A model generated the notes under the pieces. The model worked only from the letters and a program-made list of their open reading frames with translations, had not been told where the DNA came from and ran no database searches. DNA of 64,000 nt from AC-32 sp963813435. GTDB lineage: Bacteria > Actinomycetota > Thermoleophilia > Gaiellales > Gaiellaceae. The stretch spans positions 248,001-312,000 of the forward strand of contig CAWEYY010000003.1 of NCBI GenBank assembly GCA_963813435.1, written 5' to 3'. Of this stretch, positions 54,482 through 64,000 are shown in pieces (the first letter of the stretch is position 1; every line of letters begins with the position of its first letter). Made by a program: the position numbers and the translations under genes.

Positions 54482-54498
54482 AGGAGAGACGCCGCTGA
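54202..54498 (+). CDS. Small putative HTH-like protein (98 aa)
   Basis: ATG 54202 starts MSERVHPRIRARLCRLARAG. The segment RARLCRLARAGVPPAEARRQ, followed by GLPPPSYSSALRIM, resembles the first helices of small helix-turn-helix proteins common in Thermoleophilia. It is very basic and carries no other domain. It sits on the opposite strand between prfB and secA inside 19-bp inverted repeats, so it may be a recent arrival. No strong ribosome site is visible. Confidence 0.5.
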   Translation: MSERVHPRIRARLCRLARAGVPPAEARRQVRPFAGKLGLPPPSYSSALRIMTAERRRVERWRGEPGVLDSLVIGRFPTPRELEGTVARALEHKQERRR

Positions 54499-54567
54499 GA
54501 AAGGCTTGTGGACTGAGCACAAGCGGGTTCGGGCGCATGCTGCGCCGATGCGGCCGGAGAAGCGCCT

Positions 54568-57261
<2,694 letters not shown>

Positions 57262-57323
57262 CTGGGCTTAGGGTAGCGGGTCGGGTGCGCGGCCCGGTTC
57301 TCCGCGCCGCTCAGGGAACGGCG

Positions 57324-57866
57324 CTATTGCGGCTCGATCAGCCCGTAGTCGCCGTCGCGCCGCCGGTAGACGACGTTCGCCTCGCCCGACTCGGCGTTGC
57401 GGAACACGAAGAAGTCGTGGTTGATCAGCTCGAGCTGGAGCACGGCCTCTTCCGGGCTCATCGGGTTGACCGCGAACTGCTTGGTCTTGACGATCATCGG
57501 GCCCGGCTCGTCCACGACGAAAGGGGTCGCTTCGAGCGCCTGCTCGCTGGCGCGCGCGGCCTTGCGGCGGCGGTCGCGGCCCTGTCGGCGGTAGCGCGTG
57601 ACCTGGCGCTCGAGCTTGTCGACAAGCTGGTCGATCGACGCGCGCATGTCCGGCGAGGCTTCTCTCGCTCGGAGGACCGGGCCTTTCGTCCAGATCGTCG
57701 CCTCGGCGACCTTGTTCTCCGCGATGGACGGGTTCTTCTCCTCGGCGAGCTCGAGCTCGATCCGCGGATCGTTGAGCTGCCGCTCCAACTTCCCGAGCTT
57801 CTCCTCCGCGTAGCTGCGGATGGATTCGCTTACCTCGAGGTTCCTGCCTTTGACCTGGAACTGCAT
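57324..57866 (-). CDS. hpf: Ribosome hibernation-promoting factor, long form
   Basis: ATG 57866 follows GAAGGAGAGCCCG, so the short start is preferred over GTG 57884. The 180-residue protein has the HPF/RaiA domain (MQFQVKGRNLEVSESIRSYA) and the C-terminal dimerisation domain KQFAVNPMSPEEAVLQLELI, HDFFVFRNAESGEANVVYRR. The long form makes 100S ribosome dimers in stationary phase. It lies between comF and secA as in many Gram-positive genomes. Confidence 0.93.
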   Translation of the reverse strand: MQFQVKGRNLEVSESIRSYAEEKLGKLERQLNDPRIELELAEEKNPSIAENKVAEATIWTKGPVLRAREASPDMRASIDQLVDKLERQVTRYRRQGRDRRRKAARASEQALEATPFVVDEPGPMIVKTKQFAVNPMSPEEAVLQLELINHDFFVFRNAESGEANVVYRRRDGDYGLIEPQ

Positions 57867-57900
57867 CGGGCTCTCCTTCGACACCGTTCTGCTACGGAAT

Positions 57901-58563
57901 CTAGCGGACGACCCGTGCGAACGTCACGACGTCGACTCGCTTCGCTCCGCCCTTGCGCAACGCGGATGCGGCCGCCGCGGCCGTGGCGCCGCTCGTGAAC
58001 ACGTCGTCGACGAGCGCGACCCGGGTCGGTGTTGCGGCGGCAGGGGCGAACGCGCCGGCGACGTTTCGCCGACGGTCAGGCAGCGTCAGCCCGCGCTGAT
58101 GCGGGACCGAGCGCGTTCTCGCTACCAGCGGCTGCACCGGAAGCTCCCAGCGCTCGCCGAGCTCGTGCGCCAACCGCTCCGCAGGGTGGTAGCCGCGCGT
58201 GAGCACCCGCTCCCGGTCGGGCGGTACGAACGCGAGCGCGGTCGCTTGCGGCGGCGAGAGCGCCTCCGCGATCACGTCGGCGGCGTCGGCGGCAAGACGG
58301 CGGAGCCCTCGCTCCTTCCAGGCCGTCACGAGCAAGCGGGTGCGCTGGTCATATGCAACGGCCGCCCGCGCCGAGGCGAACGCTAGCCGTCGGCCCGAGC
58401 ACTCCCGGCAGCGTGCGACGGGCCAGGCGGTCGGCGCGCCACAGCGCTCGCAGAGCGGCGGTTGCAGCCTCGGCAGGCTCTCGCGGCAGCCCGCGCACAG
58501 CTGCTCGCCACCCACGCCGCACACGACACAGCGAACCGGCAGCAGCAGATCGAGAAGTCTCAC
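57901..58563 (-). CDS. comF: ComF family phosphoribosyltransferase-like protein
   Basis: GTG 58563 starts MRLLDLLLPVRCVVCGVGGE. Four cysteine pairs (CVVC, CAGC, CERC, CREC) form the N-terminal zinc-binding region, and VALVDDVFTSGATAAAAA is the PRPP-binding loop of the PRTase fold. In competent bacteria ComF helps single-stranded DNA uptake; here no other com genes are in view. 220 residues, a normal length. Confidence 0.9.
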   Translation of the reverse strand: MRLLDLLLPVRCVVCGVGGEQLCAGCRESLPRLQPPLCERCGAPTAWPVARCRECSGRRLAFASARAAVAYDQRTRLLVTAWKERGLRRLAADAADVIAEALSPPQATALAFVPPDRERVLTRGYHPAERLAHELGERWELPVQPLVARTRSVPHQRGLTLPDRRRNVAGAFAPAAATPTRVALVDDVFTSGATAAAAASALRKGGAKRVDVVTFARVVR

Positions 58564-58605
58564 GTCACACCGTCCTCACCTCCTTCGGCGACGGTAGGCG
58601 AGAAA

Positions 58606-58625
58606 CCGTCACGTGTGGGTGACGG
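58606..58625. terminator. Hairpin between comF and the nucleotidyltransferase gene
   Basis: CCGTCAC and GTGACGG form a 7-bp palindrome around GTGTGG. It lies downstream of the nucleotidyltransferase gene (minus strand) and upstream of comF. It could be a terminator or an operator. Confidence 0.35.
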
Positions 58626-58647
58626 GGGTGTGACGAATGTGTGCCGG

Positions 58648-59379
58648 TTACTCGGAGGCTTCGAAGCTGCGGTCGGCTTCGGCGAGGCTCTCCGGAGTGC
58701 CGATGTCGATCCACCGCCCGGGCAGATGCCAGGCGTACACCGGCGTGCGCGTGTACAGCCACTCGATGAGCCGGCCGGGTTGGTCCGAGTTGTTCCCCTC
58801 CGCGAGGTACGTGCCGACCAGGGGTAGAACCGCGCGCGGATAGAAGTAGAGCGCGATGCCGGCCAGCGTGGAGACCGGATGCTCGGGCTTCTCCTCGAAC
58901 GACGTCACACGCTGGTCGGAGTCGACGCTGATCGAGCTGTAGCGCTTTATCGCTTCGAGGTCGCCCGTGTCGTGGACCGCGATGACCGCAGCATTCCGCT
59001 CCTGGCCGAAACGCACGAAGTCGCCCAGAGGCTCGCCGAAGAGGTTGTCGCCGGCCGCCACGAGCAGGTCCTCGTCGACGCCCTGGGTCCTGATCACCAG
59101 GTCGAGGTCACCGATCGCGCCGAGCCGGTCGTCCTCGCTCGTCGTCCCGTCGTCGACCACCTCGATCGGCACGTCCTGCTGCTCCGCCCAGGCGCGGAAG
59201 TGCGGCGCGAACTTCGCGTTGGTGACGACGTAGACCGTCGAGAGCGCGGAGAGCGGAAGCTGATCGAGGAGGTGCTCGAGGATCGGACGGCCGCCGACCT
59301 CGAGCAGCGGCTTCGGGCGGTCGAGCGTGAGCGGGTAGAGCCGCGTCGCGTACCCGGCCGCGAGTACCAGCGCCTTCAC
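58648..59379 (-). CDS. Sugar nucleotidyltransferase
   Basis: GTG 59379 overlaps the mtnA stop (GTGA). The 243-residue protein starts KALVLAAGYATRLYPLTLDR-PKPLLEVGGRPILEHL, the NTP_transferase signature with the catalytic arginine and lysine. VAAGDNLFGE is the metal-binding Asp region, and PGRWIDIGTPESLAEADR is the usual end. It would make an NDP-sugar from a sugar-1-phosphate; glucose or mannose are both possible. Confidence 0.85.
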   Translation of the reverse strand: MKALVLAAGYATRLYPLTLDRPKPLLEVGGRPILEHLLDQLPLSALSTVYVVTNAKFAPHFRAWAEQQDVPIEVVDDGTTSEDDRLGAIGDLDLVIRTQGVDEDLLVAAGDNLFGEPLGDFVRFGQERNAAVIAVHDTGDLEAIKRYSSISVDSDQRVTSFEEKPEHPVSTLAGIALYFYPRAVLPLVGTYLAEGNNSDQPGRLIEWLYTRTPVYAWHLPGRWIDIGTPESLAEADRSFEASE

Positions 59380-60335
59380 GCCGCCACCGGCCTCGGGAGG
59401 CTCGCCGCGTACGGGGGACGGTGCACGCCCTGCTCCGTGACGATCGCGGTGATCAGCTCGGCAGGCGTGACGTCGAACGCCGGGTTGCGCGCGGGGAACC
59501 GAGGGCTCACCTCGCGCGGATCGCGCTCCTCGATCGGGATCTCAGCACCAGTCGCCGTCGCCAGATCGACCGTCGAGGTCGGCGCGACGACGTAGAACGG
59601 AACCTCGTGGCGCGCCGAGAGAACTGCAAGCGGATACGTGCCGATCTTGTTCGCGGTGTCGCCGTTCGCGGCGATCCGGTCCGCGCCGACGAGCACGCAG
59701 TCGACCTCACCGCTCGCCAGGATGTGGCCGGCCGCAGAGTCGGCGATCACCGTGTGCGGGATCCCCGCGGCCTCGAGCTCCCACGCGGTCAGCCGCGCGC
59801 CCTGGAGCAGCGGGCGCGTCTCGTCCACGAACACGTGCCTGACGAGCCCCTGCGACCACGCCTCGTGCAGCGCGCCCAGCGCGCTGCCCTGGCCGCCCGT
59901 GGCCAGCCCGCCCGTGTTGCAGTGCGTCAGCGCGCGGCTCCCCTCGACGATCAGCGCGGCAGCGTGCACGCTCATCTGGCGGCACCGCTCGACCTCCTCC
60001 GCATGAAGCTCACGGGCCCTCTCGGCCGGGTCGGCCGCCGCGCGCACCTCGCGCAAGGCCCAGGCGAGGTTCGCCGCAGTGGGCCGCGCTGCTTCGAGGC
60101 GAGCCGAAGCCGCGTCGAGGTCCTCCCCACGCTCGGCCGCGAGCGCGTACCCATAAGCGGCGGCGATCCCGATCGCAGGAGCGCCCCTGACCGCGAGCGT
60201 CCGGATCGCATCAGCCACATCGGCCGAGGAACGGCAGACGAGCTCGACCTCCTCGTCGGGCAGTCGCCGCTGGTCGAGCAGGACGACGCTGTCGCTCTCG
60301 AGGCGCAGGATCCGCTCGGGGGCCAACACGCGCAT
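59376..60335 (-). CDS. mtnA: Methylthioribose-1-phosphate isomerase
   Basis: The 319-residue protein reads DSVVLLDQRRLPDEEVELVC, IRTLAVRGAPAIGIAAAYGY, ALTHCNTGGLATGGQGSALG with the active-site Cys, VDCVLVGADRIAANGDTANK with the catalytic Asp, and GTYPLAVLSARHEVPFYVVA. These are the hallmarks of MtnA/eIF2B-related isomerases of methionine salvage. It is one of two S-methyl recycling genes in this region (ahcY at 61021). Confidence 0.93.
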   Translation of the reverse strand: MRVLAPERILRLESDSVVLLDQRRLPDEEVELVCRSSADVADAIRTLAVRGAPAIGIAAAYGYALAAERGEDLDAASARLEAARPTAANLAWALREVRAAADPAERARELHAEEVERCRQMSVHAAALIVEGSRALTHCNTGGLATGGQGSALGALHEAWSQGLVRHVFVDETRPLLQGARLTAWELEAAGIPHTVIADSAAGHILASGEVDCVLVGADRIAANGDTANKIGTYPLAVLSARHEVPFYVVAPTSTVDLATATGAEIPIEERDPREVSPRFPARNPAFDVTPAELITAIVTEQGVHRPPYAASLPRPVAA

Positions 60336-60352
60336 GACTGTAGCCTCACCGC

Positions 60353-60859
60353 GTGCCGGACCCGAGCATGCGCGCCGAGACGCCCTCGGATCGCGACGCG
60401 ATCCGGGACGTGACGGCGGAGGCGTTCGGGCGGGAGCAGGAGGCGCGCATCGTCGACGCGATTCGTGTATCCGAGAACTTCGTCCCCGAGCTGTCGCTCG
60501 TCGCGGAGCACGACGGCCGGGTCGTCGGCCACGTGCTGCTGAGCTACGTCGGCCTCGACACGCGGCGGGTGCTCGAGCTCGGACCGCTCAGCGTCGCGCC
60601 CGACCACCAGGGACAGGGCATCGGCGGCGCGCTCACGCGCGAGGCGCTACGGCTGGCGGAGGAGCGCGGAGATCCGCTCGTGCTGGTCCTCGGCCACCCC
60701 GGCTACTACCCGCGCTTCGGCTTCCGGCCCGCGTACGAGCTCGGGATCACGCCGCCCGACGACGACATCCCCGCCGACGCCTTCATGGCGATTCCGCTCC
60801 GAGCGTACGACGCCACGCTCCGAGGACGGGTCGTCTTCCCGCCCGCGTTCGCCGTCTAG
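60353..60859 (+). CDS. GNAT N-acetyltransferase
   Basis: From GTG 60353, 168 residues. LSVAPDHQGQGIGGALTREA is the acetyl-CoA-binding motif, LVLGHPGYYPRFGFRPAYEL the second conserved block, and AFMAIPLRAYDATLRGRVVF-PPAF the end, matching the YhbS-like N-acetyltransferase group. It is divergent from mtnA (17 bp between starts) and convergent with ahcY across a large palindrome. Confidence 0.88.
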   Translation: MPDPSMRAETPSDRDAIRDVTAEAFGREQEARIVDAIRVSENFVPELSLVAEHDGRVVGHVLLSYVGLDTRRVLELGPLSVAPDHQGQGIGGALTREALRLAEERGDPLVLVLGHPGYYPRFGFRPAYELGITPPDDDIPADAFMAIPLRAYDATLRGRVVFPPAFAV

Positions 60860-61023
60860 GAGGGTTTGGCGGAACGTCGCTCGTCGCCGGGGTGCGATGC
60901 TCGTTCCGAGGCAAGGACGCAGGGAGCGTGCGTACCTGAAGGGTACGGGCGCGACCGAGGACGCGGCATCGGGGCGAGCAGCGCGGCCCGGCGGCTCAGC
61001 CGATGTTTCGTCAAGCCCTCCTA
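60857..61023. terminator. 167-bp nested palindrome between convergent genes
   Basis: 60857-60879 and 61001-61023 can pair over all 23 bases (19 Watson-Crick, 4 G-U). The stop codons of both flanking genes are inside the arms. Within it, CTCG/CGAG blocks and an apical CGTACC-TGAAG-GGTACG hairpin (60931-60947) form further helices. It most likely acts as a bidirectional terminator; a mobile palindromic element is also possible. Confidence 0.7.
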
Positions 61024-62289
61024 GGTGCCCTCGTCCCAGGACGCGAGGTACTTCTCCTGCTCCTCGGTGAGCTGGTCGACGGCGATGCCCATCGTCGCAA
61101 GCTTGAGCCGCGCGATCTCCGTGTCGATCTCCTCGGGCACGGGGTAGACCTTCCGCTCGAGGCTCGTCGCATTGCCGACCATGTACTCGGCCGAGAGGGC
61201 CTGGTTGGCGAACGACATGTCCATGACCTGAGCCGGATGCCCCTCGGCCGCGGCGAGGTTCACGAGGCGGCCGTCCGCGATGAGGTAGATGCGGCGTCCG
61301 TCCTCGAGCCGGAACTCGTCGACGAGCTGGCGCAGGGTGCGCGTCTCGACGGCGAGCGCGCGGAGCGCCGGAATATCGATCTCGACGTTGAAGTGGCCCG
61401 TGTTCGCCAGCACCGCGCCGTCCTTCATGCGCTCCATGTGCTCCTGCCGGATGACCGACTTGTCGCCGGTCGCGGTGACGAAGATGTCGCCGGCCTCGGC
61501 GGCCGCTGCCATCGGCAGCACCTCGTAGCCGTCCATCGCGGCCTCGAGCGCGCGCAGCGGGTCGACCTCGGTGACGATCACGTGCGAGCCCATCCCCTTT
61601 GCGCGCAACGCCACGCCGCGGCCGCACCAGCCGTAGCCGGCGACGACGAACTTGCGCCCGGCGAGCAGGATGTTCGTCGCGCGGATGATCCCGTCGATCG
61701 TCGACTGGCCGGTGCCGTAGCGGTTGTCGAAGAAGTGCTTCGTCTTGGCGTCGTTGACCGCGACCACCGGAAACCCGAGCGCGCCGTCGCGCTCGAGGGC
61801 CCGCAGTCGGATCACGCCGGTCGTCGTCTCCTCGGTGCCGCCGACGACGTCGCCGAGCTGCTCGCGCCGGTGCGAATGCAGGACGCCGATGACGTCGGCG
61901 CCGTCGTCCATGGTCAACTGCGGCTTGTGGTCGACGGCCGCCTCGATGTGCTTGTAGTACGTGTCGTTGTCCTCGCCTTTGATCGCGAACGTGGCGATGT
62001 CGTACTCCTCCACGAGCGCCGCGGCCACGTCGTCCTGGGTGGAGAGCGGGTTCGACGCGCAGAGCACGACGTCGGCGCCTCCGTCCTTGAGCGTCCGCAT
62101 CAGGTTCGCGGTCTCGCTCGTGACGTGGAGGCACGCGGAGACGCGGTAGCCGGCGAGCGGCTGCTCGCGCTGGAAGCGGTCTCTGATCGCGGCCAGCACG
62201 GGCATCTGCCGGTCGGCCCACTCGATCCGGCTCAGGCCGTCGGCCGCGAGCGCGAGATCCTTTACGTCGTGTCGTCGAGTCGTCGCCAT
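61021..62289 (-). CDS. ahcY: Adenosylhomocysteinase
   Basis: The 422-residue protein has SACLHVTSETANLMRTLKDG, GEDNDTYYKHIEAAVDHKPQ, TTTGVIRLRALERDG, VNDAKTKHFFDNRYGTGQST, the NAD loop VVAGYGWCGRGVALRAKG, and TGHFNVEIDI. This is the complete S-adenosylhomocysteine hydrolase pattern; with NAD+ it cleaves SAH to adenosine and homocysteine. The start ATG 62289 follows GAGAGGACCC. A MerR regulator gene lies 25 bp upstream. Confidence 0.96.
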   Translation of the reverse strand: MATTRRHDVKDLALAADGLSRIEWADRQMPVLAAIRDRFQREQPLAGYRVSACLHVTSETANLMRTLKDGGADVVLCASNPLSTQDDVAAALVEEYDIATFAIKGEDNDTYYKHIEAAVDHKPQLTMDDGADVIGVLHSHRREQLGDVVGGTEETTTGVIRLRALERDGALGFPVVAVNDAKTKHFFDNRYGTGQSTIDGIIRATNILLAGRKFVVAGYGWCGRGVALRAKGMGSHVIVTEVDPLRALEAAMDGYEVLPMAAAAEAGDIFVTATGDKSVIRQEHMERMKDGAVLANTGHFNVEIDIPALRALAVETRTLRQLVDEFRLEDGRRIYLIADGRLVNLAAAEGHPAQVMDMSFANQALSAEYMVGNATSLERKVYPVPEEIDTEIARLKLATMGIAVDQLTEEQEKYLASWDEGT

Positions 62290-62314
62290 GCGTTGGGTCC
62301 TCTCGGTTGCGGTT

Positions 62315-62638
62315 TCAGGCGGCGAGAAGCCGCTCGTGCTTGCGCTGTTCCCAGTCGAGCGCCGAGAGCTCGGTCCCGGCAAGCCAGCTGTCGACGGCCG
62401 CTCGAAGGTCGGGCTCGCGGCGCAGCCTCGCGGCGAACGCCATCTCGGTGAGCTCGACTCCGAACCGGCGCCGCAGCTCGCGCAGCGACCTGAGCTGGTT
62501 CAGCTCGCGCAGTTCGTAGAGGCGATAGCCGCCGCCGCTTCTCGTCGGCACGACGAGCCCGGCCCGCTCGAGATAGCGGAGCATCCTCGGCGACCAACCC
62601 GTCTGCGTCGCGGCCTCACCAACCTTCACTCCGGCCAT
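62315..62638 (-). CDS. MerR-family transcriptional regulator
   Basis: The 107-residue protein has the MerR winged helix: VKVGEAATQTGWSPRMLRYL, ERAGLVVPTRSGGGYRLYEL and the start of the dimerisation helix (RSLRELRRRFGVELTEMAFA). The effector domain is nearly absent, so no ligand can be inferred. Located immediately upstream of ahcY on the same strand; it could control that gene. Confidence 0.88.
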   Translation of the reverse strand: MAGVKVGEAATQTGWSPRMLRYLERAGLVVPTRSGGGYRLYELRELNQLRSLRELRRRFGVELTEMAFAARLRREPDLRAAVDSWLAGTELSALDWEQRKHERLLAA

Positions 62639-62661
62639 GCGACAACCTTAACACACCTGTG

Positions 62662-63060
62662 TCAATCGCCGTCCGCCCGCCCGTAGCGGTCTTCGAGCCG
62701 GACGACGTCGTCGAGCTCCGGCGTCGACACCTCGAGGATCGTCGTGTCCTCGACCGCCGAGAGCCGGTGGACGGTCCCAGGCGGAAAGCGGAACGACGCT
62801 CCCGGCCCGACGACCTCGGTCGCCAGGATCGACTCGCCGGGCGCGCCGAGCTCGATCTCGGCGCGGCCCTCGAGCACATACCACGCCTCGTCCTTCTCCC
62901 TGTGGAACTGGAGGCTGAGCAACTCGCCGGCCTTGACGAAGATCAGCTTGCCGACGTAGCTCTCGGCGACGGCGAAGATCAGCTCGTGGCCCCACGGCTT
63001 CTCGACGCGCTCCTGCTCTGAGGCGAAGCGCTCGATCCCGCTGCGGTTTGGAATGGTCAC
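62662..63060 (-). CDS. Mannose-6-phosphate isomerase-like cupin
   Basis: GTG 63060 overlaps the stop of the nucleotidyltransferase gene (GTGA). The 132-residue protein reads VEKPWGHELIFAVAESYVGK, LSLQFHREKDEAWYVLEGRA (cupin metal His/Glu set), FPPGTVHRLSAVEDTTILEV and STPELDDVVRLEDRYGR, matching the type II MPI C-terminal cupin. It may isomerise or epimerise a sugar phosphate for NDP-sugar synthesis. Confidence 0.88.
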   Translation of the reverse strand: MTIPNRSGIERFASEQERVEKPWGHELIFAVAESYVGKLIFVKAGELLSLQFHREKDEAWYVLEGRAEIELGAPGESILATEVVGPGASFRFPPGTVHRLSAVEDTTILEVSTPELDDVVRLEDRYGRADGD

Positions 63061-63752
63061 GCGATTGACGGCCAGCCGGGGTTGGCGGCGAGATGCTCGT
63101 CGGCGAGGCGTAGGTCCTTGGGCGTGTTGACGGTCAGCCACATGCCCTCGTGCCGGTGCGCGCGCAGACGGCCCTCCGACGCGAGCGACGGGAACAGCGT
63201 CGTCTCGTGGTCTCCGCGCTCCGGGAGCCGCTCGAGCGCCTCCTCGCCGAGGGCGTAGACCCCGCAGCTGACCCAGTTGTCGAGCTCCGGCGCCTCGCTG
63301 AAGCCGGTCACGCGATCGCCGTCGAGCTCGACCACGCCGAACGGCGAGCGAAGTGGGACGACGGTGATCGTCGCCGCCGCGTCGCTCGAGCCCTGCGTCG
63401 CGAGCAGCTGCGCGAGATCGACGTCGACGAGCTCGTCCCCGTTCATTGCGAGCACGTCGCCACTCTCGAGTCGGGCCGACGACGCAAAGCGCAGCCCCCC
63501 GCCGCGGCCGAGCGGCTCGGGCTCTCCGGCCGCGACGATCTCCGGCCCGAGGTTTCCGATCGCCGCTTCGAACGCGGCCTCCTGCCCCGCGACGCAGCTG
63601 ACGATCACCCGGTCGACGCCGACGGCCGCCAGCTGCTCGACCTGGTACGCGGCAAGCGGACGGCCCCCGACCTCGACCAGCGCCTTCGGATGGCCCTCGG
63701 CGGCATCGCCGAGCCGCTCGGCCTTGCCGCCGGCGAGGATGATCGCCTCCAT
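63057..63752 (-). CDS. Sugar nucleotidyltransferase
   Basis: ATG 63752 starts MEAIILAGGKAERLGDAAEG-HPKALVEVGGRP, a nucleotidyltransferase signature in which the usual GTRL is replaced by AERL. LAMNGDELVDVDLAQLLATQ supplies the metal Asp region, and MWLTVNTPKDLRLADEHLA ends the domain. 231 residues. It is coupled to the MPI-like cupin gene; the pair probably makes an NDP-sugar. Confidence 0.82.
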   Translation of the reverse strand: MEAIILAGGKAERLGDAAEGHPKALVEVGGRPLAAYQVEQLAAVGVDRVIVSCVAGQEAAFEAAIGNLGPEIVAAGEPEPLGRGGGLRFASSARLESGDVLAMNGDELVDVDLAQLLATQGSSDAAATITVVPLRSPFGVVELDGDRVTGFSEAPELDNWVSCGVYALGEEALERLPERGDHETTLFPSLASEGRLRAHRHEGMWLTVNTPKDLRLADEHLAANPGWPSIA

Positions 63753-63780
63753 TACGGCGCCGCTTGCGGTGCCGTTTCCA

Positions 63781-63807
63781 GGACACACAGGCTCAGCCTG
63801 TGTGTCC
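63781..63807. terminator. Hairpin after the UDP-glucose dehydrogenase gene
   Basis: GGACACACAGGCT and AGCCTGTGTGTCC form a stem of 12-13 bp with almost no loop. It lies about 50 bases downstream of the ugd stop codon on the minus strand and upstream of the nucleotidyltransferase start, so it may serve as terminator or operator. No T-run follows. Confidence 0.55.
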
Positions 63808-63858
63808 GTCGGAACCGACCGGTCGACACGAACGAGTTCAAGGCCGCTCCACTACGAC

Positions 63859-64000
63859 TTAATCCTGGAGCTCGGGCTCGGGCTCACGCTCTTCGGTCTC
63901 GGGGAGCGCGGAGAGCGGCGAGGCGGCGCGGCCGATCCCCTCGTAGGTGAACCCGGCTTCGCGCACGGCCTCGGGATCGAGGAGGTTCCGACCGTCCACG
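63859..64000 (-). CDS. UDP-glucose 6-dehydrogenase, C-terminal end (partial)
   Basis: The frame enters from the window edge and ends at TAA 63859. VDGRNLLDPEAVREAGFTYE-GIGRAA is the typical C-terminal block of UDP-glucose/GDP-mannose dehydrogenases, followed by a Glu/Pro-rich tail (ETEEREPEPELQD). The rest of the gene lies outside the window. The neighbouring sugar genes fit a role in capsule or polysaccharide precursor supply. Confidence 0.75.
   Translation of the reverse strand, partial: VDGRNLLDPEAVREAGFTYEGIGRAASPLSALPETEEREPEPELQD

Overview
The window looks like a chromosomal segment of a high-GC actinobacterium. The gene content fits the class Thermoleophilia (Gaiellales/Solirubrobacterales type): GTG starts are frequent, genes overlap by GTGA/ATGA, several small stress-type families occur (DUF1269/DUF6325-like, SHOCT, GAP/Sap), and the order comF-hpf-secA-prfB-ftsE-ftsX-RNB-smpB-ssrA is typical of Actinobacteria. 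The lineage is an inference from gene content, not from a marker tree.

Layout. 0.2-6.0 kb holds small integral membrane proteins (two paralogues of one unknown family, two GAP proteins, a DUF1345-like protein, YihY/BrkB, a flavodoxin-like protein and a TMEM175-like channel). 6.0-7.6 kb is a block of very small genes with two near-identical structured leaders. 7.7-19 kb carries an SDR, a DUF1269 protein, an arylsulfatase, a TRIC-type channel, an MFS exporter, a metallo-beta-lactamase-fold hydrolase, a lipoprotein and a tandem MshEN protein. 19.0-25.6 kb is one giant secreted adhesin-like gene. 25.8-40.1 kb has a methyltransferase, a C39 peptidase, an SQR-like flavoprotein, kynureninase, a cyclase-ATPase regulator, an MFS exporter and a GGDEF-EAL protein overlapping an alpha-oxoamine synthase gene.

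40.2-46.7 kb is the most unusual part. The tmRNA gene (ssrA, minus strand) ends at 46351, and four more copies of its last 26 bases lie downstream at 45269, 42692, 41803 and 40250. They bracket four small gene cassettes: DUF6325+SHOCT; aquaporin+phospholipase C-like; a monooxygenase-like protein; and a small unknown protein+NmrA-like protein. Copies farther from ssrA carry more mismatches (0, 0, 1, 2). This looks like serial insertion at the ssrA 3' end, with no integrase in view.

46.7-64 kb is mostly core: GNAT and hydrolase-cyclase genes, smpB, an RNB exoribonuclease, ftsX/ftsE, prfB with its programmed +1 frameshift, secA, hpf, comF, two sugar nucleotidyltransferases, mtnA, ahcY, a MerR regulator, a mannose-6-phosphate-isomerase-like cupin and the end of a UDP-glucose dehydrogenase gene.

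At least ten otherwise good genes are broken by single-base indels, mostly in short homopolymers. I read these as sequencing or assembly errors rather than true pseudogenes and describe the genes as intact with frameshifts.
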